Source of the DNA: a virus
Virus record (IMG/VR): IMGVR_UViG_3300032213_001937
Coordinates: 1-31,527 of that record
Length of the DNA: 31,527 bases
Reading direction: 5' to 3' (one strand)
Position numbers and translations under genes: made by a program. The notes beneath the pieces are model-generated. The model was not told where the DNA came from, did not search any database, and saw only the letters and a program-made list of their open reading frames with translations. Below are positions 16,244-22,912 of this stretch, in pieces; the stretch's first letter is position 1, and every line of letters starts with the position of its first letter.

Positions 16244-17023
16244 TTATCTATGGCAAAATGCTCCGCAGCTTGTTTCTTTTTTTAGTAGTTTGTACATTTC
16301 TTTTATATCCTCAAATGGTAAGGTTTGATGTTTTTGCTCATTCATTACTTGTCGCAAAGACTTTCCATTACCCATTATTGAATAAAACTTTTTTCTTTTA
16401 TCCTGTATTTCTTCTTCAAAATTCATTACTTCAACAAATTCTTCGTTTGCTAGATGAAACATTGCACGATATTCTTTTTCGCTTTTAAAAAAACACATTC
16501 TACACCCCCCCCTGCTCATAAAAACAGGCATTTGTGGATGCAAGTTATGCTTATACAAAATTTCTTCACAATCATCCCTTGTTAATCCATCTTCTATTAA
16601 TGGATAAATGTACTTTACGTTTTCTTGTAGCCCCCAATTTCCTTCTCTACTATTTTCTTCGTCTGCATTTAATCCAATCATCAACTCACAATCTCCTTGA
16701 CTTTTTAAATAATTGTCTATGGGTTCTATTTTAAATATTCTGGTACAAAATCTTGCTTGTCCGCTAGGCATAAATTTTTGTGCAACAATTAATCTTTCTA
16801 AATTATCGTAATTTTGTTTTTTGTAATTGCAGTTACCTTTTACTTTTATTATGGTAAAATTAGGATGAATTTTTTTTATCTCACTTTCTACTTTATCTAG
16901 TCTTTCGTACATATACTTATGTTCTGAACCTGTATCAGCCCATATTGCAGTCGCATCGTTTCCGTACAAAATGCACATTGTTGTACTTTCAACACCTCCC
17001 GAAAATGATATAAACTTTTTCAC
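16244..17023 (-). CDS. PAPS reductase-like PP-loop protein (259 aa), GTG start
   Basis: 259 residues beginning at GTG. The PP-loop is FISFSGGVESTT (4-15), the ATP-pyrophosphatase signature of the PAPS reductase/adenylyltransferase superfamily. Further family features are IWADTGSEHKYMYERLDKVE (~32-51), FCTRIFKIEP (~94-103), LMIGLNADEE and a Cys pair GGCRMCFFKS. The last residues, TSCGAFCHR, add two more Cys, so a metal or Fe-S site is possible. In phages such proteins are annotated as phosphoadenosine phosphosulfate reductases, but they may also serve DNA phosphorothioation (DndC-like), tRNA or base modification. No dnd partners are seen here. A run of eight G in the coding strand (16505-16512) encodes the Arg-Gly-Gly before the Cys motif and is a slippage risk. 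Its GTG immediately follows the stop of the GT9-like gene. Confidence 0.75.
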   Translation of the reverse strand: MKKFISFSGGVESTTMCILYGNDATAIWADTGSEHKYMYERLDKVESEIKKIHPNFTIIKVKGNCNYKKQNYDNLERLIVAQKFMPSGQARFCTRIFKIEPIDNYLKSQGDCELMIGLNADEENSREGNWGLQENVKYIYPLIEDGLTRDDCEEILYKHNLHPQMPVFMSRGGCRMCFFKSEKEYRAMFHLANEEFVEVMNFEEEIQDKRKKFYSIMGNGKSLRQVMNEQKHQTLPFEDIKEMYKLLKKETSCGAFCHR

Positions 17024-17024
17024 T

Positions 17025-17834
17025 TTAATTATTTAATACTTTATCTACATAATACTCTACTGCTTGCTGATGGTAAAAGTCGTATGCGTTCTCTCCGGTA
17101 GGTATTACATTAGGTATAACAGGAGATAGTTCAAGTATTCTTGGTATTTTTAATCCTTCTGCAAGTTGATAACAAAATGATTGATTACCTAAAAAACCTT
17201 TTGCCGTAGCAAAAAGTGCAGCAAGTTCCCTAAAATTGTTTGTTTCTATATGGTCTATCTCTAATCCCCATTGTTTGCAAAAGAAATCTTTTTCCTCTTT
17301 TAAACCAACAAAAACAACTTTACTTTCATACTTTTTAAGAAAATTGTAGTCAATTATTGTATTTCTGTATCTGAATGTAAAGTTAATTATTAACTTATCG
17401 CCAAACTCAAATAGTGCAAGGTAGTGGGGTAGTTCTTCTTTTTTTATCCAGCTTTCAGACAAATCACAAGTCATTTGAGGGTAAACGTAAAATATCCATC
17501 TATTTATTGAACCTAATGGTTGATTAGTAAATACTTGCATCCGTACTTTGTCTAAATCAATATCGTATTCTTGCCCGGTGTATGGTTCAAACTTTTCAAT
17601 GTAGTCTTGGCTTTCCAATAGTGGTTTTAGCATATTTAACATATACTCGTTCATCATTACTTCATCCCCTATTTCATTTTTAAATGGATGAATAGCCCCC
17701 TCATATCCTATCCCTGCTACATCTAATCTTTGGTATATTATAGCCCTTTGATTTTTGTCCTCACATAGCTTTTTAATACCCGGTAACATAGACATTAAGT
17801 CTCCTGCCGGAGAAGAAGTTTTGAATTTAATCAT
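17025..17834 (-). CDS. GT9-like (heptosyltransferase-type) protein (269 aa)
   Basis: 269 residues. It starts with SSPAGDLMSMLPGIKKLCED (7-26), matching the 'G.GD.i...p.i..l' nucleotide-sugar-site start of ADP-heptose transferases. The C-terminal half reads VVFVGLKEEKDFFCKQWGLE and ALFATAKGFLGNQSFCYQLA, and the latter matches the GT9 'li..d.g.ighp..s..HlA' region. Such enzymes transfer heptose-like sugars to lipopolysaccharide or other acceptors in the cytoplasm. It is shorter than the usual ~330-residue enzyme, so the N-terminal domain is reduced or it acts on an unusual acceptor. It is divergent to the lone plus-strand gene, and part of that gene's promoter lies over this gene's first codons. 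Confidence 0.6.
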   Translation of the reverse strand: MIKFKTSSPAGDLMSMLPGIKKLCEDKNQRAIIYQRLDVAGIGYEGAIHPFKNEIGDEVMMNEYMLNMLKPLLESQDYIEKFEPYTGQEYDIDLDKVRMQVFTNQPLGSINRWIFYVYPQMTCDLSESWIKKEELPHYLALFEFGDKLIINFTFRYRNTIIDYNFLKKYESKVVFVGLKEEKDFFCKQWGLEIDHIETNNFRELAALFATAKGFLGNQSFCYQLAEGLKIPRILELSPVIPNVIPTGENAYDFYHQQAVEYYVDKVLNN

Positions 17835-17850
17835 AATAGTTCTTTATTTG
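17820..17850 (+). promoter_or_regulatory. Promoter for the isolated plus-strand gene
   Basis: TTTG (17820-17823), 19-base spacer, TTTATTTG (17843-17850), which is one mismatch from TAnnTTTG. It would give a leader of about 30 bases, A-rich and without a Shine-Dalgarno sequence, before the ATG at 17888. Confidence 0.5.
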
Positions 17851-17887
17851 ATAGCCAATCATTTTTAACAATTAAAACAAATCAACA

Positions 17888-18181
17888 ATGGCAAACATGC
17901 ACTTTTTAGCTTCCATTTATGGAAAAGGTACGGCAAGTAACGCATCGGCTCGTGCGTTATATTCTGCCGCAAACATTCCTGCTACGCAGGGGATTACAAT
18001 GAGTTTCCCCTCTACCGGAACTGTTTTTTATCCAATCCCTGTTGGTAGCACCCCACCAAACGTATTTAATGGTGTAACTACCATTACTTGCATTGAGGTT
18101 CTTCCGCAAGGATTGAATCAGCCATCAACAAAGTATTATACTGACGCAACAGTAAGTACTCTTGATACTGCTGCTAAGTAA
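17888..18181 (+). CDS. Isolated plus-strand small protein (97 aa), possible virion component
   Basis: 97 residues: MANMHFLASIYGKGTASNAS, then SARALYSAANIPATQGITMS, a Pro/Thr/Val-rich middle (GTVFYPIPVGSTPP), TITCIEVLPQGLNQPSTKYY and a C-terminal LDTAAK. It is mostly beta-prone and neutral with no signal peptide. It is the only plus-strand gene among about 26 kb of minus-strand genes, with its own promoter-like boxes upstream and a strong terminator 20 bases behind its stop. Self-contained, strongly terminated units of this kind often encode abundant small proteins. A decoration, cement or DNA-associated protein is possible, but no family is recognised. Confidence 0.6.
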   Translation: MANMHFLASIYGKGTASNASARALYSAANIPATQGITMSFPSTGTVFYPIPVGSTPPNVFNGVTTITCIEVLPQGLNQPSTKYYTDATVSTLDTAAK

Positions 18182-18198
18182 TTTTTAGCCGAAGTTTT

Positions 18199-18225
18199 AA
18201 AGCCCCCACTTGTTGGGGGTTTTTT
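18199..18225 (+). terminator. Strong terminator, possibly bidirectional
   Basis: AAAG-CCCCCA, loop CTTGT, TGGGGG, then six T: a 6 bp GC-rich stem extended by a G-T and A-T pairs. It ends the plus-strand gene. On the minus strand the same hairpin overlaps the stop codon of the GT2-like gene and is followed by a weaker T-containing stretch, so it may also reduce minus-strand read-through into the GT9-like and packaging genes. Confidence 0.85.
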
Positions 18226-18991
18226 ATGGTCTTTCCTTAACCCATTCTTCCATAAATTTTGGATGGGTTATTGAAATTGGTTTCAAATCTTTTTCTGGGT
18301 CAAACCACAAGTCGGGATTGAACACCTCGCACTCATCTAATTTTTTATCGTAATCAATCATCCCAAATACTCCCTGCTGCATATTGATGATTTTAGATTT
18401 CATTACCTCCTTTTTCCTTACAAATCCATAGTGGACTATTACTATGTTTTCGTTTATTTCGGGTTGTGCATTGGTAGTGGTAGTTAGGCTTTCTGCATCA
18501 TCATAGGCACGATAATTTGCCTTTGCTAATCTCAATACTATATTACTGCAAGGAAGTCTATCCTGTGGCACATTCAGTTCGTGGTTGGGTGTTTTCCATA
18601 AGTTTACCCTTCTTATTAAGCAGCTATCTTTACCCGATTCTACAAACTTTCTTATTTCTGCATAGCTGTCTTCGTGAACAACCTCGTCTGCTTGTACCGA
18701 CAGAACGTACGAAAATCCTAGTCGGTCTGCGTGTTGTATTGCTATGTTTGTGATGTAGGAGAGGCGGTGCTTGTCGGTGTAAAAGTTCCAATCGGTTTCG
18801 TCAAGATTGATTACTATAAGCGGTGTTCCGTTGTACTTTGTAGCCATTAATCTTTCCAAAGTATTATCTTCACTTTCTACATAAGCAACTATTACAACAT
18901 CACAAACAGCTAATAAAGACTTGATTGATTCCTCAAAACAATAATCGTATTTTACTGCGTTTTTTAGTATTGATATTCCTGCTAGTTTCAT
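18224..18991 (-). CDS. GT2-like glycosyltransferase (255 aa)
   Basis: 255 residues. The N-terminus MKLAGISILKNAVKYDYCFE, followed by SIKSLLAVCDVVIVAYVESE, is the 'is..i.kNee..l...l.sl....deiivvd..S.D.T' opening of family-2 glycosyltransferases. SYVLSVQADEVVHED (~94-108) is the acidic metal/nucleotide-sugar position (QADE instead of DxD). The rest includes CSNIVLRLAKANYRAYDDAE and VIVHYGFVRKKEVMKSK, as in enzymes that act on surface glycans. It is soluble, with no membrane segments. It follows the 58-residue gene by 17 bases. Likely role: sugar transfer on host surface polysaccharide or on a phage protein. Confidence 0.7.
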   Translation of the reverse strand: MKLAGISILKNAVKYDYCFEESIKSLLAVCDVVIVAYVESEDNTLERLMATKYNGTPLIVINLDETDWNFYTDKHRLSYITNIAIQHADRLGFSYVLSVQADEVVHEDSYAEIRKFVESGKDSCLIRRVNLWKTPNHELNVPQDRLPCSNIVLRLAKANYRAYDDAESLTTTTNAQPEINENIVIVHYGFVRKKEVMKSKIINMQQGVFGMIDYDKKLDECEVFNPDLWFDPEKDLKPISITHPKFMEEWVKERP

Positions 18992-19008
18992 TTCATTAAT
19001 TTTTTATT

Positions 19009-19185
19009 TTAGCCGCCAAATATATCATCCATAGCATCATTTAAATCATCGAATGTGCTTTCCACTAGCCCAATAGTTGTATCGGGTTCTTCCCCTGTAA
19101 CAACATTAACCGCATCTTTTACAAGTGCAACAGGAACTAATACAGTTTTAACTGCAACATTAAAAATACTTGAAAAAAATCCCAT
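19009..19185 (-). CDS. Small phage protein with helical amphipathic N-terminus (58 aa)
   Basis: A 58-residue minus-strand gene. It reads MGFFSSIFNVAVKTVLVPVA, then LVKDAVNVVTGEEP, and ends in an acidic helix ESTFDDLNDAMDDIFGG. The order hydrophobic/amphipathic start, 'vkD.v...tGeep.tt', and terminal 'dDl.dA.Ddi' is one I recognise from small uncharacterised phage proteins, often near tail or lysis genes. It fills the gap between a methyltransferase gene (ends 19197) and the GT2-like gene (starts 18991). Membrane association of the first ~25 residues is possible. Function unknown. Confidence 0.65.
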   Translation of the reverse strand: MGFFSSIFNVAVKTVLVPVALVKDAVNVVTGEEPDTTIGLVESTFDDLNDAMDDIFGG

Positions 19186-19196
19186 AGTTTATAGTT

Positions 19197-19715
19197 TTAA
19201 TTTATGTAAGCAAATATTGCACCCTTATTTAATTCCGGATGAAAGTTTGGAAAGATTATGCACGAATAACCCATTTTTTCAAAGTCCGTTTCAGTCCATC
19301 CGCTTTTATGAGTATCCGGATGGGTAGAGTTTTCATCAACCATATAATCTCCATAGGGTGTAAATATTACTGATGATTTTGATTTTTGTTTAATTAATTC
19401 AAGCAATAATAGTCCATCTTCTTTACTAAAATGCTCAATGCCATCCGAACAAATTATGGTATCAAATTTTTCATCGTTTTTCAAAAACTTTATAGCATCT
19501 TGCTCAATAAACAAATCGTTATCTCTTAATCCAAAATCAAGTCCACGATATTGTATATCCACAAATGTTACGCTTTCAAATCCCAATAAAGGTGTGTGTG
19601 GTGCTTTGTGGCACATCAAGTCAAGTAGGCTTTCTTTTGGCTCGTTTGCCAATATTTCGCTTACCACATCAACCCACAAAGCACCACTACCTTCATCGTT
19701 TCTATAACTTACCAT
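19197..19715 (-). CDS. SAM-dependent methyltransferase (172 aa)
   Basis: 172 residues. The fold markers are ESLLDLMCHKAPHTPLL (~27-43, degenerate motif I), SVTFVDIQYRGLD (~48-60, acidic end of beta 2), IEQDAIKFLKND (~70-81), FDTIICSDGIEHFSKEDG (~84-101, motif IV with the DGIEH often seen in glycan or small-molecule methyltransferases) and SSVIFTPYGDYM. The glycine-rich motif I is weak (CHKAP replaces GxGxG), so SAM binding may be altered. It overlaps the next methyltransferase gene by 14 bases. In an island of glycosyltransferases it probably methylates a sugar, but this is inferred. Confidence 0.65.
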   Translation of the reverse strand: MVSYRNDEGSGALWVDVVSEILANEPKESLLDLMCHKAPHTPLLGFESVTFVDIQYRGLDFGLRDNDLFIEQDAIKFLKNDEKFDTIICSDGIEHFSKEDGLLLLELIKQKSKSSVIFTPYGDYMVDENSTHPDTHKSGWTETDFEKMGYSCIIFPNFHPELNKGAIFAYIN

Positions 19716-20397
19716 TTACTTTTGCTTTTTTCTTTTTTTCGCTTTTTTTCAACAAGGCTACATAAAAACCATTCCACCAACTATCATTATCGTGGCTGCC
19801 TTTTGAAGCCATATATTGCTCAAACAAAATTATGTACCCGGCATCTTCAATACCTTTTCTTGTTCCTTTTTGAACATCTCCCCAACCAAAATCATCGCAA
19901 AGGAAAATAAATTCATCTGCAAGATTATCTTTAAAATAGGTTAGTGCTTTTCTTTGATATTCTTCGGAGTGGTCGCCATCGTAAAGGTAAACATCAATAT
20001 CTTTTGGTACTTCATTCAAATCTACTTGAAAAGAATCGCTAACAATCAATTTAAACGAAGATTCTTTCGGAAGAAATTTATTTGCCCAATGCTCAAACTC
20101 TGGTCTTGCTTTTCCGTATCCGTTTACTGTTTTTTCATAGTCGTTTTCATCCGAAGCAAAAGAATCAATGGCAACAATTTCTTTTAAGTTGTCGTTGTTT
20201 GATATAGAAGCTGTAAATGTTCCCCCTTTGTGAACACCTATTTCCATATATTTTGTTCCTAATTTTCCAATGCTATTAAGCAAATGCCTAATTCTTAAAC
20301 TTGTCAAAGCAGGAACTTCGTATTGCTCGTTTGGCAAATCTGATTTTAGTTGGTCTGCGTTTTCAATAGCCAATTTTAGTGCTGTAATTTTATCCAT
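19702..20397 (-). CDS. Class I SAM methyltransferase of the Methyltransf_24 / CmcI type (231 aa)
   Basis: 231 residues from ATG at 20397. I prefer this to the upstream TTG at 20418, which would extend the N-terminus by seven residues into the preceding gene. Motifs include LGTKYMEIGVHKGGTFTASI (motif I, EIGVhkG), EIVAIDSFASDEND (motif II), DIDVYLYDGDHSEEYQRKAL (the 'y.DG.H.y.....D' motif of this family) and FIFLCDDFGWGDVQKGTRKG. The last segments resemble macrocin-O-methyltransferase and cephalosporin-hydroxylase-like enzymes, which act on sugars and small molecules. The C-terminus is Lys-rich. It overlaps the DUF5672-GT9 gene by 8 bases and the smaller methyltransferase by 14 bases, so the three are translated as a tight set. 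Likely role: O-methylation of a glycan. Confidence 0.75.
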   Translation of the reverse strand: MDKITALKLAIENADQLKSDLPNEQYEVPALTSLRIRHLLNSIGKLGTKYMEIGVHKGGTFTASISNNDNLKEIVAIDSFASDENDYEKTVNGYGKARPEFEHWANKFLPKESSFKLIVSDSFQVDLNEVPKDIDVYLYDGDHSEEYQRKALTYFKDNLADEFIFLCDDFGWGDVQKGTRKGIEDAGYIILFEQYMASKGSHDNDSWWNGFYVALLKKSEKKKKAKVNGKL

Positions 20398-21844
20398 TTT
20401 GATTGTTTTTAATGCCAAATTTACTTAAAATAATTTCCGCATCCAAATAATATGCTCCAAATCTTGAACAAGGTGGATTTTCTTTATCAACATAACATTC
20501 CATGCCCTCGCAGCCTATTGTTTCGTGCCAACAAAGCGGTTTATCGCATATTTTTGTTTGGTTTGGTCTATCATAAAACCAATTTAACCATAACATATTT
20601 CTCATATCGGGATGAATTACTCTTAAATCTACGCTACCCGAAAATATAACTGATGGAATACCAAACGCTTGTGCAATATGTGAGATACCCGAATCTATGC
20701 CTATAAAAAGTTCTGCCCCTGCCACAACACTCATTAAAAACGGAAAGTTGCTTGTTTTTATAAAGTCAGCGCCTTGTATTGGACTGCCATTTATTCCTAC
20801 TTGAAGCACTGTATATCCCATCAATCTAAATTGGGTTGCTATTCCATCAAAAGAAAAATGGTTTATGTTGCGATAGGGTTGTGCCCTTGTGTCGTTGTGT
20901 ATTACAACATATTTTTTAAATATTTTATGTTCTTTTATATCAAAGTTTAGGTATAGGCTTGGTCTTTTAATTTCTCCATCCGTTACCCCTGCAAATTCGT
21001 AGTATGTTTTTAGGTGAAGTTCTTTTGGCTTTGATTCATAGGACATATCCAAATTGTAGTATTCGTGCTTTACTCTATTAGCATCAAAGTTTTCGTAAAA
21101 TTCAATAGGGTATTTGTGTTGCAGAAATAGATGGTAAAATTCGGGTGTAGTTTTTAGCACTACTCTATATCCTTTGTTGTAAAAGTGTTCAAGTACAGGT
21201 TCTACTCCAATAACATCACCCATAGCACCCATTCTTTGTATAACTACTGTTGGTTGGTATGGTTTATGAAAGTATCCATGAAAGCCAAATGTTTTTCTTC
21301 TCGGTTCTTGTAGTTCAAATGAAAACCTTTCTGCTATGTAGTCAGCAGCCCAAACAAGTCCATATGTTTGTTCAAGGTATCTGCGATAAATTCTACAAAT
21401 AGAAACATCTTCGGGTGTTAATACCGAAATTGTTTCGTCTGTTGCTATTGCATCAAGTAGTTTCTTTGACCGCCACGAAAACCCTCCGTTACCATTGTTT
21501 AGTTGGTCTTTTTCTAGCCACAATGCACCGCAGTAATCATATAGGTACAAATCTTTCGGAAACAAATCTCCATTTAGTACATATCCATCGTGTTGAATAA
21601 CCAATACAAAATCGGTGTTTATGTATTTGTATAGCTGCTTTATCATAAAGCGACTATAATCATCTACCGAATTTATGTTATCTACTTTTATTGTTGTTAC
21701 TCCCTCTAATTCAATATCAGCGTTTGTAAAAAATAAACATTCATCCGGTTCAACCTCCATCAATGTTTTTCTTAAAGCTATTACTGATTCGCCTACATTG
21801 TAAGTATCAACGCATACTATTGTTACATTATTTAGTGTTTGCAT
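20390..21844 (-). CDS. Two-domain glycosyltransferase: DUF5672 fused to GT9 (484 aa)
   Basis: 484 residues with two recognisable parts. Residues ~7-190 form a DUF5672-type glycosyltransferase: TIVCVDTYNVGESVIALRKT, LVIQHDGYVLN (81-91), LYDYCGALW (101-109), NGNGGFSWRSKKLLDA (117-132) and LTPEDVSICRIYRRYLE (142-158). Residues ~198-480 form a GT9/heptosyltransferase domain: TVVIQRMGAMGDVIGVEPVL (with the 'GamGDvi' site) and GAELFIGIDSGISHIAQAFG, the GT9 nucleotide-sugar site. The tail carries a Cys cluster (CDKPLCWHETIGCEGMEC), possibly metal-binding. One polypeptide with two transferases suggests consecutive sugar additions to one acceptor. It overlaps the exported-protein gene by 17 bases and the methyltransferase by 8 bases. 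Confidence 0.8.
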   Translation of the reverse strand: MQTLNNVTIVCVDTYNVGESVIALRKTLMEVEPDECLFFTNADIELEGVTTIKVDNINSVDDYSRFMIKQLYKYINTDFVLVIQHDGYVLNGDLFPKDLYLYDYCGALWLEKDQLNNGNGGFSWRSKKLLDAIATDETISVLTPEDVSICRIYRRYLEQTYGLVWAADYIAERFSFELQEPRRKTFGFHGYFHKPYQPTVVIQRMGAMGDVIGVEPVLEHFYNKGYRVVLKTTPEFYHLFLQHKYPIEFYENFDANRVKHEYYNLDMSYESKPKELHLKTYYEFAGVTDGEIKRPSLYLNFDIKEHKIFKKYVVIHNDTRAQPYRNINHFSFDGIATQFRLMGYTVLQVGINGSPIQGADFIKTSNFPFLMSVVAGAELFIGIDSGISHIAQAFGIPSVIFSGSVDLRVIHPDMRNMLWLNWFYDRPNQTKICDKPLCWHETIGCEGMECYVDKENPPCSRFGAYYLDAEIILSKFGIKNNQNG

Positions 21845-22322
21845 ATTCTTTAAAATTTATTCCAATACCTAATGAAAATTTATTTACGTTGTCAAATGAA
21901 GAAAGTAGTTGTATTTTTTTTATGTTGTAAGCAACATTTAATCCATATAGTAGGTACGTTCCTCCATTCCTTGTTACATACCACTTTTCTCCGTTTGTTT
22001 CTCCGTTGTAGTAAATACTTTTCGCTGCCATTCCACATTTTACCGAAAAAACAAAATCATTTAGCAATCTTCCATAAGTTACGTAAATAGTTCCGTTATA
22101 ATTATAAACAACTTCTTTTGCAAAGGCTGGGTTGTAAAAATTTGTATAATCTATTCCTACTGCACCTTTGTTGAAAAAAGTTGTAATCCCAATACCATAC
22201 ACACCGGGAAATCTTTTTTTGGTAAGCTGAACACCCAATGATTTTCCGTAATAAACAGAAGCGGTATATTGTGAATAGCAAGAAGAAGCTATAAACAAAA
22301 AAATAAATAAGCTATATTTCAT
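21828..22322 (-). CDS. Exported protein with signal peptide, possibly a small outer-membrane barrel (164 aa)
   Basis: 164 residues from the ATG at 22322. A further in-frame ATG at 22352 lies inside the neighbouring gene and would place ten residues ahead of the signal peptide, so I reject it. The start is MKYSLFIFLFIASSCYSQYT: Lys, a hydrophobic core, then SSCYSQ. Mature Bacteroidota exported proteins often begin at Gln after such a sequence, so cleavage before Gln is likely, and a lipoprotein Cys is the alternative. The remainder alternates hydrophobic and polar residues in short Tyr/Gly-rich segments (TASVYYGKSLGVQL, GVYGIGITTFFNKGAVGIDY) and ends with a glycine-rich SLGIGINFKEYA, as in small outer-membrane beta-barrels. 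A phage-encoded surface protein could block receptors (superinfection exclusion) or help lysis. Neither is shown by the sequence. Confidence 0.6.
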   Translation of the reverse strand: MKYSLFIFLFIASSCYSQYTASVYYGKSLGVQLTKKRFPGVYGIGITTFFNKGAVGIDYTNFYNPAFAKEVVYNYNGTIYVTYGRLLNDFVFSVKCGMAAKSIYYNGETNGEKWYVTRNGGTYLLYGLNVAYNIKKIQLLSSFDNVNKFSLGIGINFKEYANTK

Positions 22323-22590
22323 AGTTGTAGTTTTGAGCAAACCAATTTTCATTGATTGTAAGTTTAGGATAATTTTTTCTTAATACTTCACATTCGTTTT
22401 TCCACCAATTAATATGTTTTGCGTAAACAAATTTGTAATATTCTAAGTCATTAATTTCATTTACCACATAAGCAATAAAAGAAGAATTAACTGCTGAAAG
22501 TCTATCAAATGCTTTTGTTGCGGCTTTTGTAAACTCTCTTTTTTGACTTCTGTTTACCATTGATGGATATAAAATAGCATCGTTTATCAT
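22312..22590 (-). CDS. Unknown 92-aa protein
   Basis: 92 residues with ATG start: MINDAILYPSMVNRSQKREF, then TKAATKAFDRLSAVNSSFIA, and an aromatic C-terminal part KHINWWKNECEVLRKNYPKL ending NWFAQNYNYEI. It is mainly helical and basic, with no signal peptide or known motif. It lies between SSB (13 bases upstream) and the exported protein, whose gene it overlaps by 11 bases. I do not recognise the family. Confidence 0.5.
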   Translation of the reverse strand: MINDAILYPSMVNRSQKREFTKAATKAFDRLSAVNSSFIAYVVNEINDLEYYKFVYAKHINWWKNECEVLRKNYPKLTINENWFAQNYNYEI

Positions 22591-22603
22591 TTCTTAATTT
22601 TTT

Positions 22604-22912
22604 TTACACCAGAGATATACTGCTTACTCTAATGTGTATTTGTGCTTGAATGTTTTTATCTTCTCCGGTATATGTTTTTGCTTCGGGTTTTCCCTCTATA
22701 TAAATTGTAGTTCCTTTTTTCATATAGTTTGCAATATTTGTTTTTTCAGTCCACCATGCACAATAAAGCCATGTTGTTTTTTGCTGTTCTACTCCTTCTG
22801 AATTTTTATACTTTTCAGTATGTGCAGCACTAAAATTAATTACTGACTTTCCATTTACTTGATTAACTGTTGCATCTTTTCCAAGATTTGCGATTGTTTC
22901 AATTTTTAACAT
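22604..22912 (-). CDS. ssb: Single-stranded DNA-binding protein (102 aa)
   Basis: 102 residues covering one OB fold and little else. Landmarks: MLKIETIANLGKDATVNQVN (first strands), KSVINFSAAHTEKYKNSEG (the 'v..f.vA....y....g' stretch), KTTWLYCAWW (the '.w......' strand), ANYMKKGTTIYIEGKPEAKT (the '.yl.KG..v.veG.l....y' core) and IQAQIHIRVSSISLV. The acidic C-terminal tail of cellular SSBs is absent, as is common in phage versions. It coats ssDNA during replication and recombination. Its ATG overlaps the end of the second half of the methyltransferase gene by 14 bases. Confidence 0.88.
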   Translation of the reverse strand: MLKIETIANLGKDATVNQVNGKSVINFSAAHTEKYKNSEGVEQQKTTWLYCAWWTEKTNIANYMKKGTTIYIEGKPEAKTYTGEDKNIQAQIHIRVSSISLV

